DNA of 6,895 bases from Schlesneria sp. (GTDB lineage: Bacteria; Planctomycetota; Planctomycetia; Planctomycetales; Planctomycetaceae). The stretch covers positions 1 through 6,895 of the forward strand of contig JANXOO010001314.1 of the NCBI GenBank assembly GCA_025353525.1, written 5' to 3'. Positions 1 through 6,599 of this stretch are shown piece after piece. Position numbers and translations under genes: made by a program. The notes beneath the pieces were generated by a model. It ran no database searches, was not told where the DNA came from, and saw only the letters and a list, made by a program, of their open reading frames with translations. Position 1 is the stretch's first letter, and each line of letters starts with the position of its first letter.

Positions 1-240
1 GACGCCGCGACGCACGCCCGCAATTTTTTCGATTGCATCAAGTCGCGGGAAAAGCCGGTGGCTAACGCCGAGGTCATGCGACGTTCGCACACTGTCTGCC
101 ACGCTGCAGCAATCGCATGGATCCTGAATCGCAAATTGTCATTCGATCCGGTCCGTGAGATCTTCGTAAACGCGGGCGGTGGCCTCGACGACGAAGCCAA
201 CGGACTGCGCAATCGCCCGGCCCGCAACCCGTTTGCATGA
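1..240 (+). CDS. Gfo/Idh/MocA-family oxidoreductase, C-terminal end (partial)
   Basis: The reading frame is open from the first base and stops with TGA at 238-240, giving 79 residues of a protein that begins outside the window. The sequence runs HARNFFDCIKSREKP, then VMRRSHTVCHAAAIAW, LNRKLSFDP and LRNRPARNPF. This matches the usual tail of planctomycete Gfo/Idh/MocA oxidoreductases: the 'H..NF.dCi.sR..P' block, the 'rs...CHl..ia..lgrkl.wDp' block and a final 'l..rp.R.Pw' block. Members of the family are NAD(P)-dependent sugar or cyclitol dehydrogenases, often exported in planctomycetes. The Rossmann domain and catalytic lysine lie upstream and cannot be seen, so substrate and export are unknown. 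A GTG at 58 could be mistaken for a start, but homology extends upstream of it without a break. Confidence 0.85.
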   Translation, partial: DAATHARNFFDCIKSREKPVANAEVMRRSHTVCHAAAIAWILNRKLSFDPVREIFVNAGGGLDDEANGLRNRPARNPFA

Positions 241-446
241 ACGAATCAGAAAAACAGTGACTGGCGCACAGTGTGTTTAATGAACGGAATCACGCTCGAT
301 GTAATCGGTGCTTCACTGGTTCCAGTGAAATTTAATGAGTGTGCCAGGCAGACATTTGCTTTAAGCGTTATTTCAATCCATGCCGGGTGAAACGTATCAT
401 CCGCCTGTGATCAATTCCATTTCACCAGTTTCCGGACGAGGACATC
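241..446. other. Intergenic spacer with nested inverted repeats
   Basis: No coding frame is supported here. A perfect inverted repeat, TTCACTGG (312-319) and CCAGTGAA (322-329), is enclosed by a looser one, CTGGCGCAC (261-269) and GTGTGCCAG (339-347), which pairs with one G-U. The octamer TTTAATGA also occurs twice. The structure could end transcription of the oxidoreductase, or be part of the leader or operator of the hydrolase. There is no T-run after the inner hairpin, so an intrinsic terminator is not clear. Confidence 0.4.
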
Positions 447-1193
447 ATGCGACGAGCCATGTACTTATCGAGTGCGATATTCCTGGCAGTCACAGCAGGA
501 GCTGTTCCTGCGAGAGCCGATGAACCCGCTGCCGGAAAACAGGTCGAACGGCAGTTTGATTACCTGGCAAATCCCCGCCACAACATGGGATACCTGCTCT
601 ATTTGCCAACGAAATACGGGACTGCCAGCGAAAAACATCCACTGATCCTGTTTCTTCACGGCAGCGGTGAACGCGGCAAACATTTGCCAATGGTCAAAAA
701 ACACGGGCCACCAAAACTGGTGGAAGAGAGAAAGGACTTGCCGTTTATTGTCGTGTCACCGCAGCTATCAAAAGACAATCAACTCTTCAGCCCCCACGCT
801 GTAACAGCCCTGCTGGATGACGTTGTCGCGAAGTACGATGTCGATCCTGATCGCATCTACCTCACAGGACTCAGTATGGGAGGTGGCGGAACATGGCATG
901 TCGCGGCCTTGCAACCGGGCCGGTTTGCCGCGATCGCTCCAATTTGCGGTTGGACCGATCCTCGCGATGCCGTCAAATTGGGAAAACTTCCTGTATGGGC
1001 GATCCACGGGGATGTCGATGGAGCGGTTCCGTATATGGAAACCGAACAAATGGTTGACGCCCTGCGCAATGCGGGCGGGAATGTGAAATTCACAATCCAT
1101 CATGACGGAAACCACGATACGTGGACCGCGACCTACGGGATGCCCGAGTTTTACGAATGGCTGCTCAGACAAAAGCGTTCGGCACGCGACTGA
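447..1193 (+). CDS. Exported alpha/beta hydrolase (esterase / prolyl-oligopeptidase-like fold)
   Basis: The product is 248 residues. Residues 1-24 look like a Sec signal peptide: MRRAMY, a hydrophobic stretch, then a likely cleavage site after ARA (22-24), so the mature enzyme is probably periplasmic or secreted. The oxyanion-hole motif HGSGERG starts at residue 71. The nucleophile elbow GLSMGG places the catalytic serine at 143. The acid is probably Asp191 in HGDVDGAVP, and the base His223 in GNHDTW. The order and spacing fit single-domain hydrolases related to dienelactone hydrolase and the PHB-depolymerase/feruloyl-esterase group; the compact size argues against a full prolyl oligopeptidase. 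The substrate cannot be inferred; a plant or algal polymer ester is one option. The start at 447 is chosen because GAGGA lies at 438-442; the ATG at 459 is too far from it and would shorten the signal peptide. It is transcribed toward the convergent methyltransferase and ends just before a shared hairpin. Confidence 0.88.
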   Translation: MRRAMYLSSAIFLAVTAGAVPARADEPAAGKQVERQFDYLANPRHNMGYLLYLPTKYGTASEKHPLILFLHGSGERGKHLPMVKKHGPPKLVEERKDLPFIVVSPQLSKDNQLFSPHAVTALLDDVVAKYDVDPDRIYLTGLSMGGGGTWHVAALQPGRFAAIAPICGWTDPRDAVKLGKLPVWAIHGDVDGAVPYMETEQMVDALRNAGGNVKFTIHHDGNHDTWTATYGMPEFYEWLLRQKRSARD

Positions 1194-1243
1194 AGAACGA
1201 GAGATATTCTTTTTCGAGAGTACGCCCGCAAAAAAACAACCGG

Positions 1244-1294
1244 CTGAAAAACGGGGACTGGCTCCAGGTCTTCCTGGTGCCAGTCCCCGTTTTT
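1244..1294. repeat. REP-like palindromic repeat, copy 1 (intact)
   Basis: The left part of this hairpin element (1244-1279) matches 2168-2203 at 32 of 36 bases in the same orientation. Hairpins with a GGGGACTGGC / GCCAGTCCCC core recur between genes in planctomycete genomes. They resemble REP elements mobilised by TnpA-REP (Y1 transposase) proteins, though no such gene is in this window. This copy is symmetrical and probably doubles as the terminator described separately. Assignment to a REP family is inference. Confidence 0.55.
1247..1294. terminator. Bidirectional hairpin terminator between convergent genes
   Basis: AAAAACGGGGACTGGC (1247-1262) and GCCAGTCCCCGTTTTT (1279-1294) are perfect 16-base inverted arms. 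Inside them, after a T/T mismatch, CCAGG (1264-1268) pairs with CCTGG (1273-1277) around a TCTT loop. The arms give a GC-rich stem with a T-run on each strand, so it can act for the hydrolase (ends 1193) and for the methyltransferase, whose stop codon on the other strand is only 11 bases away. The element also belongs to a repeat family present again at 2168. Confidence 0.8.
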
Positions 1295-1305
1295 CTACCC
1301 GTTTT

Positions 1306-2100
1306 TCATCGCCTCGTAAAATGGTGCAGTACGATTCCCGCAGTGACGGCGACGTTCAGCGAGTCGGTTCCGCGACACATCGGGATCGTCAATTTGCGAT
1401 CACAGAGATCTGTCCAGACGTCGCCCAGGCCTGCGTCTTCGTTTCCCATCAGGATTCCAATCCGCGTCGGACGACTCGCTTTGTCGAGTTGTTCGGCGCC
1501 GTCGTCCAGCACTGTCGCGACCATTTCAAATTGCCATTCGGTCTTCAATCGAAGCAAGTCGGATTCGAGATTGGCGGATTCGATGATCGGCAATTTGAAC
1601 GCGGTACCCATCGAAACGCGAATCACGCGACGCGAGAAAGCATCACAACTGCTCTTTCCGAGTAACAACGCATCGATTCCGAAAGCCGCTCCGATTCTGA
1701 TCATTGCACCCAGATTCTCCGGGTTGTCACAGTTCGGGCAAGCGACGACCGTCAACCGCGTCGCCTCTTTCGGCAGTACCCGTTCCAGCGGACGACTCGC
1801 ACGACGAACCCCGCACCCGATGACACCGACGTGAAAATCGAACCCGACCAGTTGATTCATGACATCTTGCGATGCCACAAATAGTGGCACATCAGGGGAC
1901 ACTTTGGCCGCCCATTCATCCTGACGTTTCTCGGTGATAAACACCGACGCGGTTTCAAAGTCGCTTTCGAGTAACCGCTCGACAACTTTTTTTCCTTCGG
2001 CGATGAAGTATTTGCCGCCACGCTGCACGTTCTTCAGTTTCAGATTGCGATAGGGTTCGACACGCGGGTCGTCCAGTGAATCGATGATCATCGTTGTCAT
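1306..2100 (-). CDS. SpoU/TrmH-family RNA 2'-O-methyltransferase
   Basis: The product is 264 residues. It carries the three SPOUT motifs in order near the C-terminus: NPENLGAMIR (126-135), ILMGNEDAGL (216-225) and IPM...SLNVAVTAG (239-255). These form the trefoil-knot S-adenosylmethionine site. Arg135 and Asn249 sit at the positions of the conserved catalytic arginine and the SLN asparagine. The first 110 residues contain the segment KYFIAEGKKVVERLLES, which resembles the N-terminal substrate-binding domain of SpoU enzymes that act on rRNA or tRNA. Length is typical. The target nucleotide cannot be told, so no symbol is given. The ATG at 2100 is used; an in-frame ATG three codons later is equally possible, and neither has a clear Shine-Dalgarno sequence. 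A CATAAT hexamer on the minus strand (2141-2136), 35 bases before the start, could be a -10 box, but no -35 box accompanies it. Confidence 0.9.
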   Translation of the reverse strand: MTTMIIDSLDDPRVEPYRNLKLKNVQRGGKYFIAEGKKVVERLLESDFETASVFITEKRQDEWAAKVSPDVPLFVASQDVMNQLVGFDFHVGVIGCGVRRASRPLERVLPKEATRLTVVACPNCDNPENLGAMIRIGAAFGIDALLLGKSSCDAFSRRVIRVSMGTAFKLPIIESANLESDLLRLKTEWQFEMVATVLDDGAEQLDKASRPTRIGILMGNEDAGLGDVWTDLCDRKLTIPMCRGTDSLNVAVTAGIVLHHFTRR

Positions 2101-2167
2101 AGTGGCAGTTCGTTATCGTCCAGGTTCAATAACGCATTATGGCGACCGGCATTGGAAAATCTACCCG

Positions 2168-2203
2168 CTGAAAAAGGGGGGCTGGCTCAAGGCCTTCCTG
2201 GTG
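2168..2203. repeat. REP-like palindromic repeat, copy 2 (degenerate)
   Basis: CTGAAAAAGGGGGGCTGGCTC and the following AAGGCCTTCCTGGTG match copy 1 at 32 of 36 positions, but the right arm has diverged: after GGTG comes GTCGCGG instead of CCAGTCCCC. It can no longer fold into the long stem. It lies between the start of the methyltransferase and the truncated end of the group II intron remnant, and the break in homology to the intron falls about 20 bases from it. Confidence 0.6.
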
Positions 2204-2225
2204 GTCGCGGAAGGAATGAGCGAGA

Positions 2226-2626
2226 CAACCACCCCCGGTACACACTCGAAAGCCATGATCCGGCTGCCGTCAGATCATAATGCATCTTTCTTTTCAGCTT
2301 GTCGTTCAGTTCTGTCAGCTTCGCTTTGATTTTCTTCGTTGCCGAGATGCGTTTGAGGGTAAAGTTGGCTTTCCGTGTTGTCCCGCACGCGTGTGTGGTC
2401 TTTCTCGTAGGCCCCACAGTCCACGCGACCTGGCAACCCGACTCTGTGTTCGGACCAGTAGCGACTGTGTCGCGTTCTCCCTGGTCAGTCTCCTTTCCTC
2501 CACGGACTCTACTGCCGTTTGATGTCCAGCATTGTTCGCTCGCTTCTCAGGTAGTACGAGTCTGTCTGACTTCCCGGTAACGTGCCTGTCGGCATTGTGG
2601 CGTCTCGCCTTATCCGACCGATCCAT
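2226..2626 (-). pseudogene. Group II intron reverse transcriptase/maturase, internally deleted
   Basis: Two fragments of one protein are recognisable. The N-terminal piece, read from ATG at 2626 to about 2402, contains KSDRLVLPEKRANNAG, EERRLTRENATQS and RTQSRV...RGLWGLRE, the typical leader of these maturases before the first reverse transcriptase block. The C-terminal piece, in another frame from about 2396 to 2226, reads HACGTTRKANFTLKR, KAKLTELNDKLKRKMH and GSWLSSVYRGWL, matching the thumb/maturase region where the family has 'THiCgkTRKGnFt..R' and 'l+rrMH.....G.WL.sVvrG'. Everything between is missing, including the YADD catalytic motif, a loss of roughly 300 residues. The C-terminus is also cut before the usual 'YyavP.N' segment. 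The joined frame runs out within the repeat at 2187. No active protein is expected. Confidence 0.72.
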
Positions 2627-2951
2627 CTCTAACGAGAGGGATGTTTCCGGGATCTCCCGGTTTCCGCGAGGATTGTTTTCAACCCTGCATGTGGTCTCTG
2701 ACTCCGTGGGGGTGACATCGGACTCGCCATTGTCGTTCGACATCACTGTTGCCTTCCCTTTGACAAGACAAGGTCGGTCACCACACAGGGATGATTTCGG
2801 AGCGCAATACACAGCCCGGTCTTTCCTCTGTGAACGCTTCGATCAGACGGTTGCCCGTCTCAACGCATCACTCGAGGCCAAGGCGATTGGCTGGATATTG
2901 CCTTGTACGAAACTTTCATTCGCTACAATCCTCCGGCTTTAACTGGCGCAC
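2226..2951 (-). mobile_element. Decayed group II intron remnant
   Basis: On the minus strand the element begins with GTGCG at 2951-2947, the canonical 5' end of bacterial group II introns (GUGYG). The following 300 bases contain small hairpins of the kind found in intron domains I-III, for example AGACGG-GCAA-CCGTCT (2860-2845, a GNRA-type loop) and CCGGG-AGAT-CCCGG (2660-2647). Next come the first residues of a maturase, then a jump to its C-terminal region, and then homology stops near 2226. No domain V (GAGCCGTATG-like hairpin) is found between there and the methyltransferase, so the intron cannot splice or move. The 5' boundary is 31 bases behind the dnaE2 stop codon. A weak GCGAC/GTCGC stem (2982-2978 with 2966-2962) lies in the upstream exon. 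Some bacterial group II introns insert behind terminator hairpins. Identification is by recognised sequence style, not by search. Confidence 0.7.
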
Positions 2952-2982
2952 CTTCTCCCCTGCGACTTTTCTTGCCGGTCGC

Positions 2983-5900
2983 CTATCGGAAATCGCGGGA
3001 CGTTCGATTGTATTCGCCCAGCACGTCAGTCAGGTCTTCCAGTTTGTCGACTACCAGATGGACAACTTCGTCCTGGCGTTGAAGAATGCCATGAGCAATC
3101 AAAGCCGCCGCGCGTCGTGCGATTGGCCGAAATCGTTCCCAGACATTGACGTGGACAACCAGATTTGTCGTTCCCGTCTCATCTTCGAGCGTCATAAACG
3201 TAATCCCCTTGGCCGTCGACGGACGTTGTCTGAGCAGGACCAGTCCGGCGACGCGGTATTTGCGATCTGCTTCAAGTAACAGCAGATCGATGGTACGAAC
3301 GACCCGTCGCCGCTCCAGTTGAGGACGCAAAAAACTGATCGGATGCCCTCTCAATGACAGCCCCGATGTCTGGTAATCAGCCATCACTTCCTGAACAGGG
3401 GTCATTGGTGGCAGATCCGGATCAGACTCGGCATCACCGACAGGATCGAAAAGCGGTGATGGTTCCCGGGCGGGAAGCGCGTCCCAGACTGCCGAACGCC
3501 GCGTTGTATTCAGCGAGCGAAACGCGTCCGCGCGTGCCAGCAATGCCAGTTCATGTCGCCCCAAACCGGCTCGTAACGCGACATCGGCTTGCGATGTGAA
3601 TGCCGACTGCTGCCGTGCGAGGACGACTTTCTCCGCCGTGTCGCGACGCAGACCGGTCACCATTCGCATCCCCAACCGAAGTGAAAGTTCGGTCCCGGTT
3701 TGCCGACTGCCGGTCGAAGGAAGTTCACGCCGGGTCGACGCGCCGACGGAATCGGGGGCAGAACCTGTCGACCCGGAAATCTCGTCACGTTCACAATAGA
3801 GAAGACAGTCCCATGTACTGGCGTTGATATCGATCGGAGCAACGACGACCTGCTGACGGCGAGCTTCGGACACGAGTTGTGCCGGAGCGTAGAAACCGAG
3901 CGGCTGGCTGTTCAGCAGCGCCCCAGTAAATGCTGCGGGATAGTAAAACTTCAGCCAGGCAGAGGCATAAACGAGCAGTGCGAAGCTCGCCGCATGTGAT
4001 TCCGGAAAGCCGTATTCGCCGAACCCTTGAATCTGCTCGAAAACCCGCACGGCAAACTCTTCGTCATAACCCCGAACCCGCATTCCCTCGAGTAACTTCT
4101 GCCGAAACGGCTCCATGACTCCCCGGCGACGCCATGCCCCCATCGCCCGGCGAAGCTGGTCTGCTTCGCCCGGCGTGAAACCGGCAGCAACCACCGCCAG
4201 TCGCATTGCCTGTTCCTGAAAGATCGGCACTCCCATCGTTTTTTCCAGAACGCCACGAACCGCTTCACTGGGGTACGAAACAGGTTCTTCCCCGCTGCGA
4301 CGCCGAAGGTACGGGTGGACCATATTCCCCTGGATTGGACCTGGTCGAACGATGGCCACTTCGACGACCAGATCATAAAAACAACGTGGTTTCAAACGTG
4401 GCAACATGCTCATTTGAGCCCGAGACTCGACCTGAAAGACGCCAATCGATTCGGCGCGACACAACATCTCGTAAACGGCCGGGTCTTCTGCAGGAATCGT
4501 CGCCAATGTCAGTTCGTGTCCCCGATGAGTCCGGATCAATTCGAATGCCTTCCGGATGGCCGTCAACATCCCCAATGCGAGGCAATCGACTTTCAGAATT
4601 CCCAGCGCATCGAGGTCATTCTTGTCCCACTCGATCACTGTCCTGTTCGCCATCGCTGCATTCTCGATTGGCACCAGTTCGCAGAGTGGACCGTTGGTGA
4701 TCACCATCCCCCCGACATGCTGCGACAGATGACGCGGGAAACCGAGTAACTGGTCGACGAGGATCACGAGTTGTCGCCCGGTTCGTGATGTCGGATCGAA
4801 GCCGGCATCACGAAACCGATCAGCCAGTACATCCTCCTTTTGTGGCGAATGCTCGACCGATTTCGCAAGCGAATCAACGCGATCCAGTGACAGGCCGAGT
4901 GCCTTTCCAACATCGCGAACTGCGGAACGGGGCCGGTACGAGATCACCGCAGCCGTCATCCCTGCCCGCTCGCGCCCATACTTTTCATACAAGTACTGCA
5001 ATACCTCTTCGCGACGTTCGTGCTCGAAATCAACATCAATGTCGGGAGCCTCACCACGCTCTCGTGAAATGAACCGTTCGAACAGTACGTCGATCCGGTC
5101 GGGGTTGACACTGGTCACTCCCAGGCAATAACAAACGGCAGAATTCGCCGCCGAGCCACGGCCCTGACACAATATCCCGCGACTGCGAGCAAACCGGACC
5201 AGATCCCACACCGTCAGAAAATAGGCTTCGTAGTGCAGTTCGGCAATCAGTGTCAGTTCGTGCTCGATGAGCCTGCGGACGTGATCGGGAATGCCGTCGG
5301 GATACCGATCCCGCGCACCAGACCATGCCAGTTGCGTCAGCCAGGCGAGTGGCGTTTCACCTTGCGGCGAGAGTTCCTCGGGGTACTCGTACTTCAACTC
5401 GTCCAGCGAAAATGTGCAACGGTCGGCAATTTCGACAGTCCGCTCGATCGCTTCAGGGCAACTCGCGAACAGGTGCCTCAGTTCGTTCCCGGGCTTCAGA
5501 TGCCGCTCCCCGTTCGTGCAACGATGCGAACCGAGTTCAGAGACGGTACACCCCAAACGAATCGCCGCGAGAACATCGTGCAAATAACGCCGACCTGGCT
5601 CGTGGTACAGCACGCCATTGCTGGCGGCGAGTGGCAGTCGGACCTGTTGGCTGATGTCCCGATATTGCCGGAGCAACCAGCCGTCATGAGGACCCAGGTC
5701 TTGCCGCGCCACAAGGGAACAACGGTCTCCGAATGCGTCTCGCCAGAGGTGAAGTTTGGTCGTGTGTTGTTCCGGCTCACGCTCGTCGAACAATACGCAT
5801 GCCAGCAACCCGTCTGAATATTGAGCAACGTCGTCGAACCCGAGGTGACATTCGCCTTTTGGGGCGCGCCTCTTTCCGACGGTCAGCAATCGGGCAAGTC

Positions 5901-6255
5901 GACCGTATCCGGCCCGGTCCGTCGCGAGGAGCACAACAGAAGGAGACTCTTGCGGAGTGACCTCGGCACCGATCAACAGTTTCAGGCCGAGTGGTTTTGC
6001 TGCCGCGTGAGCCCTGACGACACCTGCAAGACTGTGTCGATCGGTAATGGCCAATGCGTTGTAACGAAGTTCGGCAGCTCGCTGGACCAGTTCATCGGGA
6101 TGCGACGCCGCCTGCAGGAACGAGTAATTTGTCAGACAGTGAAGTTCGGCATAGCCAGTGTAACCTTCGGGCGGAACGACGACCCGCTTCACGTCTCGTT
6201 CGGGAAGAGACTGCCGTTCTCGGGAATTCAGTTTCGGAGCGGGTATTTCAGGCAT
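2983..6255 (-). CDS. dnaE2: Error-prone DNA polymerase DnaE2 (C-family, alpha subunit)
   Basis: The product is 1090 residues, a usual length for DnaE2. It makes DNA across damaged template and is the mutagenic C-family polymerase. An N-terminal PHP domain opens with YAELHCLTNYSFLQAASHPD (35-54) and includes ITDRHSLAGVVRAH (70-83); HC rather than HH at 39-40 is typical of DnaE2. The polymerase core includes QGRGSAANSAVCYCLG (364-379) and PDIDVDF (404-410). Catalytic aspartates are inferred to be 407, 409 and 557, the last in KVDCLALGML. FGEYGFPESHAASFALLVY (745-763) and the helix-hairpin-helix region (about 860-915) follow, then an OB-fold domain (about 1000-1075) with ITFMTLEDETGTTNLVV. Residues about 823-857 form a Ser/Gly/Thr-rich insertion. 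The gene is not followed or preceded by imuA, imuB or lexA here. The ATG at 6255 has no strong Shine-Dalgarno sequence, but homology begins 30 residues later, so the start could shift slightly. Possible operator sites lie just upstream. Confidence 0.96.
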   Translation of the reverse strand: MPEIPAPKLNSRERQSLPERDVKRVVVPPEGYTGYAELHCLTNYSFLQAASHPDELVQRAAELRYNALAITDRHSLAGVVRAHAAAKPLGLKLLIGAEVTPQESPSVVLLATDRAGYGRLARLLTVGKRRAPKGECHLGFDDVAQYSDGLLACVLFDEREPEQHTTKLHLWRDAFGDRCSLVARQDLGPHDGWLLRQYRDISQQVRLPLAASNGVLYHEPGRRYLHDVLAAIRLGCTVSELGSHRCTNGERHLKPGNELRHLFASCPEAIERTVEIADRCTFSLDELKYEYPEELSPQGETPLAWLTQLAWSGARDRYPDGIPDHVRRLIEHELTLIAELHYEAYFLTVWDLVRFARSRGILCQGRGSAANSAVCYCLGVTSVNPDRIDVLFERFISRERGEAPDIDVDFEHERREEVLQYLYEKYGRERAGMTAAVISYRPRSAVRDVGKALGLSLDRVDSLAKSVEHSPQKEDVLADRFRDAGFDPTSRTGRQLVILVDQLLGFPRHLSQHVGGMVITNGPLCELVPIENAAMANRTVIEWDKNDLDALGILKVDCLALGMLTAIRKAFELIRTHRGHELTLATIPAEDPAVYEMLCRAESIGVFQVESRAQMSMLPRLKPRCFYDLVVEVAIVRPGPIQGNMVHPYLRRRSGEEPVSYPSEAVRGVLEKTMGVPIFQEQAMRLAVVAAGFTPGEADQLRRAMGAWRRRGVMEPFRQKLLEGMRVRGYDEEFAVRVFEQIQGFGEYGFPESHAASFALLVYASAWLKFYYPAAFTGALLNSQPLGFYAPAQLVSEARRQQVVVAPIDINASTWDCLLYCERDEISGSTGSAPDSVGASTRRELPSTGSRQTGTELSLRLGMRMVTGLRRDTAEKVVLARQQSAFTSQADVALRAGLGRHELALLARADAFRSLNTTRRSAVWDALPAREPSPLFDPVGDAESDPDLPPMTPVQEVMADYQTSGLSLRGHPISFLRPQLERRRVVRTIDLLLLEADRKYRVAGLVLLRQRPSTAKGITFMTLEDETGTTNLVVHVNVWERFRPIARRAAALIAHGILQRQDEVVHLVVDKLEDLTDVLGEYNRTSRDFR
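3730..3776. repeat. Inverted repeat inside dnaE2
   Basis: CCGGGTCGAC (3730-3739) and GTCGACCCGG (3767-3776) form a perfect 10-base inverted repeat around a 27-base spacer. It falls inside the part of dnaE2 that encodes the Ser/Gly/Thr-rich stretch absent from the usual DnaE2 plan. It could be the footprint of a small palindromic insertion or chance in GC-rich sequence; both arms contain the palindrome GTCGAC. Confidence 0.5.
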
Positions 6256-6599
6256 GGGCCGATTCTGAATTTGTCGGATTGCGATTGCAAGTCATTGCGT
6301 GCTGCAACACTTTCATTGTAATCGTGAAGCACGACTTTTACGGAGGATTCGTTTGCACCAGTGAGGCAATTCGTTCCTTGCCAATTCGTCAGAACTTTCC
6401 GCCCCCAGGCGACTTCTGGCATGTTCCCCTTTCGGGGATGCGAACAGAACCTTAGAATCAAGGGACGGAGGATCGTTTCCGGAATCGAATCCCGAAAGCG
6501 AATGCGCCAGTGGTTGATCGGCGGTTGCCGGTTTGACACGTGCAACGCGATCGGGTTGTTCGATCGATTCAATCAGGTTCTGCAAAGGCAGGATGCGAA
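6256..6599. other. Divergent intergenic region between dnaE2 and the DUF255 gene
   Basis: No supported gene. The dnaE2 side carries two TTGC...GCAA palindromes and a TACAAT hexamer on the minus strand (6320-6315). The right side has a perfect TTGACA at 6533-6538 on the plus strand, but no good -10 hexamer 16-18 bases after it. A small stem CCCC-TTTC-GGGG (6426-6437) flanked by TGTT and AACA (6422-6425, 6443-6446) sits near the middle. Overlapping open frames on both strands have no recognisable protein character. Confidence 0.45.
6279..6307. promoter_or_regulatory. Candidate operator pair in front of dnaE2
   Basis: TTGCGATTGCAA (6279-6290) and TTGCGTGCTGCAA (6295-6307) share TTGC arms and GCAA arms with 4- and 5-base centres and start 16 bases apart. 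They lie 24-52 bases upstream of the dnaE2 start, just downstream of a possible -10 box TACAAT (6320-6315, minus strand), where a repressor would block transcription. dnaE2 genes are commonly SOS-controlled, so a LexA-type or other damage-responsive repressor is a reasonable guess. The motif does not match the classical CTGT-N8-ACAG or GAAC-N4-GTTC boxes. Confidence 0.3.

Noticed and set aside
1121..1834. 237-residue plus-strand open frame, and a 187-residue one at 1102-1665
   Set aside because: Both lie antisense to the SpoU/TrmH methyltransferase, whose minus-strand frame carries all three family motifs. Their translations are low-information and they also run across the hairpin terminator.
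2315..2812. 165-residue minus-strand open frame as a new Arg-rich protein
   Set aside because: Its middle is the recognisable leader of a group II intron maturase, its first part is intron RNA sequence, and its tail reads the maturase C-terminal region in the wrong frame.
2532..2942. Plus-strand open frames of 136 and 162 residues (the latter 2791-3279)
   Set aside because: They run antisense through the intron remnant and into the end of dnaE2, with no protein family character.
2962..2982. GCGAC/GTCGC stem right after the dnaE2 stop as an intrinsic terminator
   Set aside because: The stem is only five pairs with an 11-base loop and is followed by AGGGGAGAAG, not a T-run. It is kept only as context for the intron insertion site.
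5233..5817. 194-residue plus-strand open frame and similar long ones at 4206-4700 and 4315-4749
   Set aside because: All are shadows of dnaE2, whose minus-strand frame is continuous and contains every expected domain.
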